Assembly (NCBI GenBank): GCA_003342895.1
Contig: PTFA01000011.1
Span: forward strand, 1,384,629-1,448,628
DNA: 64,000 nucleotides
DNA from: Casuarius casuarius
Taxonomy: Eukaryota; Chordata; Aves; Casuariiformes; Casuariidae
Direction of reading: 5' to 3'
Below, piece after piece: positions 24,773 through 36,140 of the stretch; position 1 is the stretch's first letter, and the number at the start of each line of letters is the position of its first letter. The translations under genes were made by a program, and so were the position numbers. The notes beneath the pieces are model-generated. The model saw nothing but the letters and a program-made list of their open reading frames with translations, was not told the origin of the DNA and ran no database searches.

Positions 24773-25539
24773 TTCAGTAATGCTTGGCTCATTTCTTAAA
24801 GTTTGACAGATGACACTTTGTTCTGTTGATGAGATTAGCCCAGTGCTTAGACAATAGTGCACGTCCATTTTTAAAAAAAAATTGTGCTTTTACCGAATTG
24901 GGTGACCATAAGTGTGGTGGAAATTTCAGGTTCTGAGGCATGCAGGTTGAACATACAAATTCATACAGGTTCAGAAGAGTTGGTATATGTTAGTTTTGCT
25001 AAAGATGGCACGTTATTTTGCTTATTTGCAACCCCCTTTGAGCTTTTTCAGAGAATCTTGTAAAGGAGTTTTATACACAAGGCTGTTGAGGGGGAAAAAC
25101 ATACCAATTGATGTAAATGCATTGTGTGCTTACACTGAGATTGCACTTTTATGTAGGCCTATTTATAAACTGAAAGAGACAATTATCATCTAATGCAGAA
25201 AACTGGGTAAATATTAACAGCTTTACCCTTACCTGTTGTGAAAACATGTCTTTTCTACTGACTGTGCCATAGCCAAGGGTGTTAAGAGCTTTCAAAACAT
25301 CATTCTCTGCTACTCATCAATAACTGCAGGAAAACAAAAGACCTTTGAATGCCAACTCTGCACTCGCTGTGCTAGATGCTGTCAGCCTATCAGTCCTGGC
25401 ACTGAAAGTGAGATAGTGCTCACTACCCTTATTTGCATTGACTGTCTGGAAAAGCATAATGGAAACTGTAGGTGTTTGGACACTTCAACTTCAGAAAAAT
25501 ATGGAAGACTTAGGTATTCTACCTCCTAAATTCTGTGTC

Positions 25540-25900
25540 AGAGTGCTGCAGGATCAGGGAGGATGAGCCAGGAGCTGGGGCTGACGCCAGCAGAGGCTGT
25601 GCCCTCACTGACCAGGATGTGAACAGGCTGGTCAGAGTGGGGTGCTGGTCATGGGGTCCATCGACAGCCCCAGGCACAGCAAGGGAATGAACCAAGGCCA
25701 GGTTCCATCCAGGAGCAGCAGGAGATGGAGCTGGGGACAGGGCTGGAGACAAGGCTGCAGTGTGTGTCCAAGGGGCCCATCCAGGATACAGGACCAGGTG
25801 CAGGCACCCCCATGGTGCCACTCAGGGCAGGCCCGGGGGCCCTAGCCTGAGTGAAAATGGTGCCCCACAGGGGAGCCTAGGTGGGGAAATCAAGGCCGGT
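25540..25900. other. GC-rich segment of unknown origin
   Basis: Abruptly GC-rich, with repeated GGAGCTGGGG- and GGGCTGGAGAC-like words and frames open on both strands. Similar words recur at irregular spacing (near 25,574, 25,726 and 25,740), so it may be a decayed minisatellite or the GC-rich part of an unrecognised repeat. It ends about 200 bases before a CR1 copy but does not look like CR1. Confidence 0.35.
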
Positions 25901-26092
25901 GGGTGCTCCAAGCTCACAAGGTAGCTGGTGATCTCTTTTGCATTGCTAAGTAGAGACAGCAGGACTTCATTATCACAGAAGAATGAGGAAGAGCTTACTG
26001 TAGTATTTATAATGTTCTTCTGAGAGCTGTGTGAAGTCTGGAAAAGTTATGAGAGAAATGGTTGTGGAGTTAACAGGGTTCATTGATTTTTA

Positions 26093-26800
26093 TAGGAATC
26101 ATAGGATAATTCAGGTTGGAAGGGACCTTAGAAGGTCTCTAGTCCAACCTCCTGCTCAGAGCAGGTTCTGCCACGGCATCAGTCAAGGTGCTTGATCAGG
26201 GCTTGATCCAGTTGTGCCTTGAAAACCCCCAAAGCTGGAAACTGCACAGCTTCTCTAGGCAACTGCTCCATTTTTTGGCTGTCCTCATGGGGAAAAAACT
26301 TGTCCTTACATCCAGCATGAACGTCTCTTGTTTTAACCTCTGCCTGTTGTCTCTTGTCCTCTCACCACGTACCACTGTGAAGTGCCTGGGTCTCTCTCTC
26401 AATAACGTCCCTGTAGGTACTGGGGGGCTGCCGTTAGGTCCCACTGAAGGCATCTCTTCTCCAAGCCCTGGTCCCTTAGTATCTCCTCACGGGACGTGCT
26501 TCAGCCCCCAACCGTCTTGGTTGCCCTCCACTAAACTTGCTCCAGTTTATTGCTGTCTTTCCTGCACTGGGGGGCCCAAACTGGACGCAACACCTAGATG
26601 TGATGTAACAAGTGCTGAGTAAAGGGAGACAGTAGTTTCCCTTGATCTCCTCTCTGTGCTTCTCTTGACACAGCTCAGGGCACTGTTGGCATTTTGCATG
26701 TTCCTTTTCTGGTTGCAGTGTGCTCAGGAGGTGATGTGCTCCCCCACATTGTTTCAGTGAGGGATTATGTCCTCTTAGCACTGTGATCCCCTCATACTGG
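26093..26800 (-). mobile_element. CR1 LINE fragment, 5'-truncated
   Basis: Read on the minus strand, the copy ends in the CR1-type 3' repeat (TATGATTCCTA at about 26,093). Just inside is the reverse complement of GGTTGGAAGGGACCTTAGAA, then a CAACCTCCTGCTCAGAGCAG segment and the CR1 untranslated and ORF2-end region. Frames are broken throughout. The 5' boundary, near 26,790-26,800, is not sharp. CR1 copies are usually 5'-truncated, as here. It is non-functional. Confidence 0.92.
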
Positions 26801-27573
26801 GTTAAAAACTGTCTGAGGATTTGTGTTACCTTTCACTAGTTACTCCCAGCATCATCCAGATAGGGCTGGATAAAGTTAAGAAGAAAAAAAAAAGACAAAA
26901 GATGCACACTCAAAATTACAAACATAAGATTTATGAAAAGTCTTTAATGGAGTAGAATTAAGAAGGACTTATTCTGTCAAAATAAATGAAGACTATGCAG
27001 TTATAGTCCTGATTTTTTTGAAAAGATGAGGCCCATGTGCTTCAGTTCTGCTCTGAAAAAAGACTGCTAGGGAAGTCCTTGATAGGATACCACAAACTAC
27101 TTCAGTGGTTCTTTTTGAAAGTTTATTCTTGAGGAGAAAAAAATGCAGGCGGCCAAAATCATACCCACTGTTGTTGAACTCCATATTAGGCAGCTGCGAA
27201 TCCCTGAGTTACATGAAAAAAGGCTGAGTCTGCATCTGTTATCTGAGCTGCATGGTTCATTTTGGTGTAGAATAAAGTTTTAAGAGGGGCTTTATAGCGC
27301 GAATGCAAAATGGGTGAGATTTGTTTATGGTGAGATGAAGTGCTAATCTTTCTGAACAGATAACAACAATTTGTTTAGGGAAAAGTAATACCTTGGCATT
27401 ACATTTTTTATGCACAGAGGATTTTTTGAAATGGAAATAACTGGAAACAGCTACTTCAGGACTCCCAGGCCAGATTTGAAGCCACAGGTGCTGTTTCAAG
27501 GGTTATGAATTAGATAGTTTTAGTTCATTCGTTTACGGACGTGATGTGTACACTACAGATGAACTTGCAGCTT
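26801..27573. other. non-genic stretch; possible 3' UTR of a minus-strand segment
   Basis: AT-rich. An AATAAA lies on the minus strand at 27,127-27,122, about 450 bases beyond the stop of the coding-like minus segment at 27,574-27,773. It could serve as that segment's polyadenylation signal. Otherwise nothing recognisable. Confidence 0.35.
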
Positions 27574-27773
27574 TTAGTAAGAAGGCTTGAGCCAGCCAGA
27601 AAAAGATTGAATTACTTCTCTTCCCAAGGGAAGGTCTTCTCTTTTGATGGAGATTCCAGTCACCTCGAGGTCAGCGCGGAACAGCTTGTGTAATGTCCTG
27701 TTGGCTGTGCCCCAAATTGACGTACACATTCCTCTGGTTTTCACTGCCATCGCTTGCTTAACCTCCAACAGTC
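27574..27773 (-). other. putative terminal coding exon (unidentified), minus strand
   Basis: Read on the minus strand, a pyrimidine-rich acceptor (TTTGCTTTGCTCACCTTAG) is followed by 2 bases and 65 sense codons, then TAA at 27,576-27,574. The translation has ordinary soluble-protein composition (for example SIWGTANRTLHKLFRADLEV) and its codons retain several CpGs. I do not recognise the family. The opposite strand also has an open frame beginning with ATG at 27,641-27,646 and ending at a good donor (AAG|GTGAGC at 27,778), so the strand is not certain. No upstream exon was identified. Confidence 0.3.
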
Positions 27774-28592
27774 CTAAGGTGAGCAAAGCAAAATCAAAAA
27801 GGGAGGAGAAGAACAGTCCAGATGGAAAAAGGTGGTCTGTTAATAATAATCTTCTGTTGTCATACATGTAAAAGTTATTCTTGTGCATTGAAATACATCA
27901 GTTTTCATTGCCCCAGACCTTTGTTCTTCCCTTTCAGACAGATACTGACTTTTGAAACTCTACCCTACTTTTCTTCGCATCATGGTTATAACAGAAAAGA
28001 GAAGTCCTCCTCACCTGACAGTAGCAACAGTTTCTAGAGAATCAGTTCCTGTAGAGCAGGAAGTCTTGTCAGTGAATAACGTTGTCCTTTGGAAAGGACT
28101 TGGCCTTTTTAGGTCTGTCCCAAGTCACCAGAACTGCAGTTCTTACAGAACTTCTGACTTGACCATGCATATTCATAGGCTCTCAGCAAATATGTGCTTA
28201 AGTAGCTGCTTGTATTTATCCAATAAAAATTGCAAATTAGCTGGAGGATCCATAACCCTTGAATATTACTATTTAACCCTGCTAATGGGAGATACAGATG
28301 TTGNTGTTAGTGAGAAGGAAAGTGTCTCAGGCTATGCAAATCTTTATACCCAAAGAAGCTCCTGAAAGAAGTGTTTCCCCGGGTGTTTTAAAACTTTTGA
28401 TTTCCCACTCATTAGTAAATGTCAATGCAGCCTCAGAACAGAAACAAAGCATGCAATCTGGACAAACTCTTATTCCTCACTGGCTAGCCTTCAAAGTAGG
28501 AAGTCAAGAATGGAAAAGATANCTCAAGAACAACAAACAAGATACATTTGCATAAAGTATCTGACTTTAAGAGCAAGCTTGACCCAAAAAAG

Positions 28593-28619
28593 CTTCAGTT
28601 AATTCAAAATTAACTGAAG
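28593..28619. repeat. inverted repeat, 12-base perfect arms
   Basis: CTTCAGTTAATT and AATTAACTGAAG are separated by three bases, CAA. An N call follows two bases later. It is the longest perfect hairpin with a tiny loop that I found outside simple repeats. No adjoining gene or transposon explains it. Confidence 0.65.
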
Positions 28620-28839
28620 GNAAAGACACTAATTTTTAAAATAAAATAATCTTACTGCCTCAGGGCTACTTTCTGATTCCACTGATGTAATTCAGTAGCT
28701 TTTTTGGTGTCTTAGAAGTTGCACCTATTTAAGACCAATGTGAACGAAAAACAGACTTTTGACATAGATGACTGATTGCAACTGTACCTTGGCATCCTCA
28801 GCTTCACTTCTCATCCCACAAAGCATGTGTTTAAGAAGC

Positions 28840-28876
28840 TATATATATATATATATGTATATGTATTTATATATGT
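28840..28876. repeat. (TA)n repeat with TATG variants
   Basis: Nine TA units followed by TATG and TATTTATATATG variants. Simple repeat. Confidence 0.8.
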
Positions 28877-31379
28877 GGTTTATGTGATTTTTTTTGATGG
28901 TTAGCTGGCTATAGATCTTTTCTTGTTTGGCACATATTGGAATTGGAGACAGATCAAGTTCTTAAGAGTGATGTGCTAAATTGCAGTGTGCAAGATACAG
29001 CAAAGCTCTATCTTAACCTAACAGCACCTTATTGACATTAAAAAAAAACCCACAGAGATAAGCATACAAGAGAAAGGTAATTTTGCTGGACCGGATGTGA
29101 GGTGATATTTCAGGCTGCTGTATATATGGAAATAGAAAGCTAGATCTGGTCTCTGAATTGTGATTCAGAGGAATATAGAAGCAGAGATAGAAAAGATTAC
29201 TGGAGCACCAACTCATCCAAGGCAAAGCAGATNGTCTGACTTTATTTCACATCAGCTTCCTTGCTCTTGCAGCCTCTACTTGCTGCTGTGTCTCTGCCCT
29301 GTGCTGCTCTCTCAGCCCTCAGCACAAAAGCTGTGCTGCTTGGATCTCCTTCAGAGACAGAAGTGTAAAAGGGAAGGGGACTAATTCAAACGTCAGGGTG
29401 CGGAGGGTGAATATATAGGAGTCTGTCAGGATGCAGTTTATATTTCAGCCTCTTCAGTTGATAAATAACACCAGTTCAGTATCACACACTTGACCACCCT
29501 TTCAAAATTTGACCCTAAAGTGAATAAGCTGCAGTTTGTGCAAGTTTACAAAATCAAAACTGAATCAAAAGGAAGGAAATTCTAAGTCTAAATTGCAATG
29601 TTATGCCTTTACTTTTTCTTTTTTTTTTTAACTGAAAGTTTTGCCTGTCTTCAGAACCTTATTTCCATGAATTTGTGAATATTTCCATATGTAGTAATGT
29701 ATTCTAATAACCACCCTGCTGCCAGAGCTATTTGAAGCACTCCAAGTTCACATCACCAGGGCTTCCCAAAATACTGACTGTCTTCCAGTTCTCAGAGATT
29801 TACAAGACCAGAAGTTTGAAAAGGTTCACGCTTACAGGAAACCACTGTTCTCATGGTTGAAAACTGCTGTGAATCTCCAGTGAAAGTGCCAGTGGAGTAT
29901 GTTCATACTTGTTTGTGCAGCTTTGCAATGGTTCATGGGCTTGCTTAAATTTCTATCTGCAACTGCATCTCACTTCTGTGCAGGTAGCAACTTACACAAT
30001 ATTATGGAGTCTTGTAATATTAGCTATTCTTCAAAAGTTTCTCATGGTCTCCTGGACTTCCTTCATTTTTAGTGTGTACCATGTGCTCTCGGTCTGCTGT
30101 TAACAAAGGCAAAAATTCTTTCATTTAAGAGAGCAGTCATTTCTGTGTGTTTTTGCAGGATGCCATGCGGTTGCTCAGGCTAAAGACGATGTCTCTTCTA
30201 TGTTGTTTTCTAAAGGGGCAGAACTTTCCCATCTTCAGAGATAGTTATTTCTGTGTTCATTAGCTATCAGACACGATGTTGCTCCTGGGACAGCTATAAA
30301 TTAGGATAGTATAAATCACGATAATGAGGAGGTGCAAGAGAATAACAGGGCTGAACAGGATGGAAATCAGTGGGAAGAAATAGAATTACTGGACAAGAGT
30401 TGGGGGAGTTTGAGGATCAAGATCACTTGGCAGAGCATGTAAATGACAGATGAAGAGAAGTGAGAAGAGATTATGCAAGTGGTACAAACTGTTTGCTGGC
30501 CAGAGGAGATTCTGGGCAGACAAAGAAACAGGTGTATAAGAGTGAGGATATATAAAGGAGAAAAATGTCTTTTGTGCTGTGAGTTTAATAAGAGAAAGTG
30601 AAATAGTTAATATCTGCCAGGGCCATATTCAAGATTACTGTGAACAGAAGCCCAGTGGCTTAATGACACGTCCATGTATGGCCAAAAAAAAATTCATCCT
30701 CTAGGTCAAGGGTGTCATGGATATGCTCAGTCTCTGGCCTTTGAGGATTGTTCTCTGAATGCTTGTAGTACCTCATCTCAAATTAACAGCTCAGTTGTTC
30801 ACTGAAATAATTATTTTCTCAAATGAATCTCTCTTTACTAAGCTAGCAGTGGAGAGCTCTACCAGCAGAGCTCCAGCAGAAATAAAAATGTACAAGCAGT
30901 TTGTAATCCTTTCATCTTCGGTTACTTAAAAATGGAAATTATTCCAGCGTCTAAAAGACACGAGTGGTTTCCACAAGAGAGCATGCTTGTGCATTATTGA
31001 GGCAGCAAAAGCTACAGCCAGAAAATTCATCAGGTAAAATTATTTTCCCTTTCTCTAGGGATGATTTATTTATTCAAGTAATTTGACTTTCAAAAACAAA
31101 GTGAAATTTTGGTCTGATAACAAGCTTGCAATAGTTCATTTTAAAGTCTAAAGACTGGCCGACTAAGAAGCTTAGACTGCCTGTTTTTTTTTCAAAACAA
31201 CTAAGACACCATTATCCCAGTGTGATGAGATAAAGTACCAGATGCGTGAAGAAAAATGTTCCTTGTTTCCTCTCAGAATTAATCTTAAAAATATGTTATT
31301 TTATCCTTGTCTGAAGAAGTTTTTGAATAATTATATGTTATCTTTTGAAATGGTGAGAAGATTTTCCTTCTTTATGCAG

Positions 31380-31744
31380 ATAGGGATGTGTGTCACACAG
31401 GTGCAATTTCCACTGATTTCAATGGCAGCATTTGCCCCTGTATACACTTTCAGCCCATCCAACTGCAGTATTTCCCTTCTGGTTTGGAAATGCGAATTAA
31501 GTGATATATTCTCTATTTCTCGATCGTTTTGGCATTCTTCCCTGCAAGGGAGGAAAAAATCTTACAGGGTTTCCTTTGGCCCAAAAGAAGCAGAAACATC
31601 TGTTGCAGCTGTGCTGTGGGGCTTGCTGGCCGTGCTCAGCAGTGAGGAGCTGCACTTGGTGAGCAGGGTCTGCACCAGCTCAGTGCCAGCTCCTCAGATG
31701 GGCAGCCTCGTCATGCTGACCATGCTGGTAGTGTCAATAGTCAG
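31380..31744 (+). other. weak putative exon, + strand
   Basis: The segment follows an acceptor-like sequence (TTTTCCTTCTTTATGCAG, ending 31,379) and ends at CAG|GTGAGG (31,744/31,745). It is open for 365 bases within the longest open frame of the window, 31,242-31,748. Part of it (31,392-31,440) resembles an ancient repeat motif, CACTGATTTCAATGGCAG. The translation is not recognisable. Its phase does not join with the other + strand candidates. Chance is the leading explanation. Confidence 0.12.
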
Positions 31745-32519
31745 GTGAGGAGGCATTTGTCAGGCGTCTAGCGGGAGGAGGTGGCAGCACAGGAAGGAGG
31801 CAGCAGCTGCTGCTAAGTGTTGTGTCGGCTCCAGCCCATGAGCTCTGGCGTGTGTCATGTCGTCACTGCTGCGTTTCCCAGTTGGAAAAATGTTTGGGCG
31901 CGGTGTGAGACTATAGGGGTGCTTGAAACATGGAAGCTTTCTGATTTCTGAGTCTACAGTCACCTTTTGTGTTTTTTAAGAAATATCACAAATTTATTCT
32001 GACTTCATTCATTCATATTCTGCTCTATGTTTTTGCTGCAAAAGTAAGGAGTAAGTGCATTAAAAAAAAAAAAAAACACACTAAAAGGCCTCAAAATACT
32101 TTTTAGAGCTAAAGGGAACATACAGGAAAGTTTCTTTTCCAAAAGGCAAATATTGCATTAGTGTGTTCAGATTATACTGAAAACAAAANAGTCAAATATC
32201 TGTGCTCGCTTTGTCTCAAGGCTCAAACTCCTAAACAAATTATTGCAGCTCCACAAGTTAATGCATTTCAATGGACTCACAAACTGTCCATGTGCATACT
32301 TCTAGCTCATGGCTGATGCAAAGTAATGCATATTCTTTGAGCCCCCAAAGAAAAAGAAGATTAAGCTAAACAGCATTAGCTTGTTTGCGGAGAGCATGCA
32401 TGTTAGACACCAGGGGTTCAGCTGATGTGTGGTAATTTGTGAAGCTACAGATGAGTGAAACTTAACTGAGAAGCTGGACCCTCAGTCACACACAGTACTG
32501 TTTGTTTGCTACTTTTGAG
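31745..32519. other. non-genic stretch
   Basis: Nothing recognisable beyond an A run near 32,060 and a GC-richer first 150 bases. No supported frame. Confidence 0.55.
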
Positions 32520-32662
32520 CTAATGAGATGAAATCCAGGAAGAGAGGAGGATAGTCTGAGAGCATAAGATTTTAGGAGTGATAGGTTTAGCCCCCTCCTT
32601 TGCTACAGACTCTTTTGCGGTAGAGGGCATCTCACTGATTGTCTTTGTCTCTGCTCCACATT
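32520..32662 (-). other. weak putative terminal exon, minus strand
   Basis: On the minus strand the acceptor CATCCTCATTTTTATAG precedes about 46 open codons, read after two bases, ending at TAG at 32,522-32,520. The composition is protein-like but unidentified. It cannot be the last exon of the same transcript as 27,574-27,773 unless the two are alternative ends. Low support. Confidence 0.12.
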
Positions 32663-33451
32663 CTATAAAAATGAGGATGTGAAATGGAAGTTTTGTATTT
32701 TGCTTGGAGTGTTTTAGGGATAAATGCACTGAGAGCCGGAAAAAGCCTAGATGACTATAACTAGCACGAATAAGCTGTCAAAGCTAGGTAACTTAGAAAA
32801 TGTAGCATAAGCCTAAGTCTTCACTAATGAATACAAAACCCCATTTAGATCAGATATACCACTTTAAATTTCTAGAGCAAGAAAAGGGGAAAACAAAACC
32901 TCAGAATTCCCAAGAGCACTGAGCCTGGACATTGTTCCCTATACCTCTGCGCACAGTATCATCTTATGTATTCCCCACTCAGATGACATGAGTATTAAGA
33001 AGAAAAAATGAGCGCTGTATATCTAGCATGTGAATACTGCCAACATGCAATGCATTAAGCTTTATCAAAGTGTGTTTGGGGTCCAAGAGACCATACTGAT
33101 ATGGAAGCCACATTAGATTTGATTATTAAATGACTTGAAAGATAGATGTAGATATTAATGCAGCACACCTGCAGTTCTTCCCTGTGCACTTTGATCTAGC
33201 AGACGATAATTTGTAATGGTGTCACCTCAACCCCTGGCCCACCTGCAATCTGTTAGGATGGCAGCCAAAGTGCATTAATGCTCAGTTACTGGCAACCAAG
33301 ATGGTGGCTGACCAAAAGAAAAAGTTACTTGTCATTTATCAATAACCCTTCATCTAGTAAGTGCTGCTCTTGAGGTACTGGTGCTGTCCACTTGCTTCCA
33401 CATCTGCTTCATAAATGTTCATGAGGCTTTCTTCCCTGTCCCCCTCCCTAG
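32663..33451. other. non-genic stretch
   Basis: No gene. From about 33,050 to 33,300 the sequence has AT-rich motifs (GATTATTAAATGAC, ATATTAATGCAGC) and no repeat signature. It may be conserved non-coding DNA, but nothing shows it. Confidence 0.45.
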
Positions 33452-33619
33452 CAATTCCCATGTATTTAGCTTTCTGTATGCCAGTATTTGGAAGTGCCCT
33501 AATGATAGCAGATGCAAGAATGGCTTCTCCTTGGCATGGGCCAGGTGCCTGCTGTTTAGGAGTGGTGCTCCACCACACTGCAGCTGACAGAAGAAGCTGC
33601 TTAGCGTGTGATGGAGCAG
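33452..33619 (+). other. putative symmetric exon (168 bases), + strand
   Basis: A very strong acceptor (CTTCCCTGTCCCCCTCCCTAG, ending 33,451) and a consensus donor (CAG|GTAAGA at 33,619/33,620) bound a 168-base segment. Only one of its three frames is open, and in that frame one base is needed from upstream and one is left over, so it is a symmetric phase-1 exon of 55 full codons. The translation (for example CCLGVVLHHTAADRRSCLAC) is cysteine-containing and unidentified. It could belong to a coding or a non-coding transcript. Confidence 0.28.
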
Positions 33620-36066
33620 GTAAGAGGGCCACTTCCAAGTCCTGTTGTCTGGCAGCTTGGTGGGAGAAGCAATCAAATTCACGTCAGCAAGATAAGAATT
33701 TCAATTGACAGTGAAGCCACTCAAGCTCATTAAACTGGCCTTAATTCATAGCTTCAAGGCAACTAGTTCCCGTTTTTATTTATCTATACATAGATATATC
33801 TCCACAGTTTGACCTTCTGGGTGTCTGGTGTTTTGCTCTCCATCATAGAAATTCTTGGGGCTGGTCACCCTCCCCAAGCGAGCAGATAGGGGGAGAGGAA
33901 AAAGGCGCAATTCCCATTGTAGAGCGTTCGGTGCAGGACTTGATTTGGGGAAAGATTTTACTTTCCTTCCTAGGGAAAAGGTGAGGTTCTGACTCCCCAG
34001 AGCCCTTCCGCTGGAGCTGAGATGCACGAGCACCTTCAGTGAAAGGCGAGTGCTGTGACTGAGTCCTGGCCTCCTCCCTGCTCTCATGCGTTCTTCTGTA
34101 ATGACGGCATTACTGTTTCAGGAATAACTTCCCTCCTCCTCTACGGCCTCAAGAAACTAATGAGAAAATGTTACAGTGAGAGCCAGAGCTTCCATCCTAA
34201 CTCACTATGCTGGGAGGAAAACCTTTTTTTTCACCTGTCTGAATCCAACTGGCAACTGATCTAAATTAAAGCAGAAGATGCAAAGGTGAGCACTGTACTA
34301 CCATGTGTTTCATAGAGTGTGCTCTTCACTGTGGCCTAGGTTTTACTGACAGCTTCTTGTTCCTTTTATCCTTTTAACGTCTTCATCCTCAGTTTCTTGA
34401 GGAGAGACAGCATACATGTATGATTTCCAAATGGTCATGTCACAAATTCCTTGCTTATTAAAGGTCAATATTGCTGGGTTTTCTCCCTTTTTTTCCCCAA
34501 CTGACAACAATTCTTCAAATATTGTATTAAAATATAGAATATAAAGATGAAAACTTTCAGACAATGTCAGGCACTTGCCTTACACATGCAAAGCACGGAA
34601 AAAGTCCTACAGTCAGCTGTTGGTTTCTTGTGTGATGCAAACCCAATATATGGTAAAAAAAAGAGCTGCATGTATTTACAGAGAATGTTGTATTACAGCT
34701 GTTACACAGATAACAGTCTCAGTCTTTAGGCATTCCCCTCATCTTTGTCTCTTTCCCCCTCCTCCTGTCTGCCCCCAGGGATTCTCTCTGGGTGATAAAA
34801 ATATGTGTCTGCAAATCAGGCAAGAGACATCCTTAACAGGTAAAACAGGGAGTCAGCTGAGGGATAGGTTAACTAAGCTTGCTAAAGCAATTGTAACATC
34901 AGGATAATCAATTTTATGGAAAGTCATGGAGGAAGTAATTATGTGCATGTATAGTTCCAGTGCTGAGTAAATTCAAGAAAGATAGGTATAAATGTCAAGT
35001 ATACCATAAAGGAATAAGCAGATCCATAATCTGGGATTATTTTAGAACTTCTCTGAGAGTTTGGTGTCTCTGCTCTTTTTGTTTCCTTCTCACCTGTCTA
35101 TGATATGGTTCTGCCTCAAATCTGAGAAATTAGAATAAAGCATCTTCTCTTTAGATGTATACCTACATTACATTAATATGATCAGGCATACCTGCTGTTA
35201 CATTAATTGGAACATAAGCTTAACGGTAGACGTTTAATTTGGGAAAATGTTTTTATTTTTACCTTCCTTTTAGAAGTAAACTCTTCAGTACTCCTGCAGT
35301 GCTGACTTGCACTTGAGAGTGCAAGATGTCAGAGAGAACTTGTTCTCCTCCTCCTCCAAGTTCACTGATTTCCCATAGCTAATAAGAAGTTTGAGTTTTG
35401 GAAGCTAAAACTTTCAAGCTTAGAGAGCTAAAGCTAAAAGTCCTGTATCACAAAGATTTAGTTTCACAAAGGCTCTTCACAGAGGATCTGTGAAAACTTT
35501 TGGCACTTTGCCCTTCCTCTTACGAGGAAGGCCATCATGGCCAAGTCCTCACAGCCCCATTCAGCTGAGAGAGGCCAGGTACCCTTGTTTTCCCCAAGGC
35601 AGTCAGTTCTTTAGATACTAAAAAAAATTGCCAATAAATCTATCTGTGGCTACTCAAGTTGCTGATGGCTGTCTGGGTCTTATCCTTGGGTAAATACTGT
35701 GCTACCACTCCTGTTCCGCTATGCTCTAGTAGGGTTTTTTAAAATAAGCTTAGCAAATCAGGTCTTGCACCACACAGAAGGCAGAAGGTGGTGGTACCTA
35801 TAGAGCACAGATAGTATGGGATTTGCAACAGGGACCTCTCAAGGATAGATTGTAACTCGCTCTCTGCTTCTGTGTGCTGTCAGCAGTGTTGAATTAGTTA
35901 AGCAAAGTGGAATAGGTCACTGAGGAAAGATTGCTCCATACTTTATAGACAAATGAATCTAGTGAAGAAATCATGGGATTTTCCCACCTTTTTTGCATGT
36001 GCCCTACTTCAAAACTGCAGGGAACATAGAGGAACACTGACCTCNCCACCACTTCCCTTGCCGCAG
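33620..36066. other. non-genic stretch with a CpG-richer patch
   Basis: Around 33,860-34,110 there are about nine CpGs, with frames open on both strands up to 103 codons and no recognisable product. This may be regulatory. An 8-base-arm hairpin lies at 35,512-35,531 (CCTTCCTC, loop TTAC, GAGGAAGG). Otherwise nothing recognised. Confidence 0.45.
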
Positions 36067-36140
36067 GCAGCACTTTGGGTGAAAAAGGACCAGTTCTTGG
36101 AGATGAGAGCTATGTGGAGAGAGGTGTCTTTCCTCGAGGG
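36067..36140 (+). other. putative small exon (74 bases), + strand
   Basis: Acceptor CACTTCCCTTGCCGCAG ends at 36,066, and the donor GAGGG|GTGAGC lies at 36,140/36,141. Two of three frames are open. In the frame that accepts one base from upstream, it gives 24 codons and ends in phase 0. No recognisable motif. Confidence 0.2.

Larger units (their letters stand above)
23401..26092. other. non-genic stretch with CpG-dense and GC-rich patches
   Basis: A 95-codon + frame (23,400-23,687) follows the C-run pair. It reads smoothly but has no recognisable domain, and its acceptor would be CCAAG rather than CAG. A CpG-dense 65-base patch lies at 24,708-24,772, and a GC-rich segment at 25,540-25,900. 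No other element identified. Confidence 0.45.
27774..31379. other. non-genic stretch
   Basis: No gene recognised. The longest frame, 137 codons at 27,952-28,365 on the + strand, contains an N and has no splice support or recognisable domain. Features are a 12-base-arm hairpin (28,593-28,619), a TA repeat (28,840-28,876) and a T-rich run near 29,620. Confidence 0.5.

Noticed and set aside
26188..26622. 144-codon + strand open frame
   Set aside because: It lies wholly within the CR1 copy and reads the antisense strand of the LINE.
31242..31748. The longest open frame, 168 codons, as an intact small gene
   Set aside because: No recognisable domain, part of it overlaps an ancient repeat motif, and the first part is typical AT-rich translation. 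In 128 kb of two-strand sequence a frame of this length is not remarkable.
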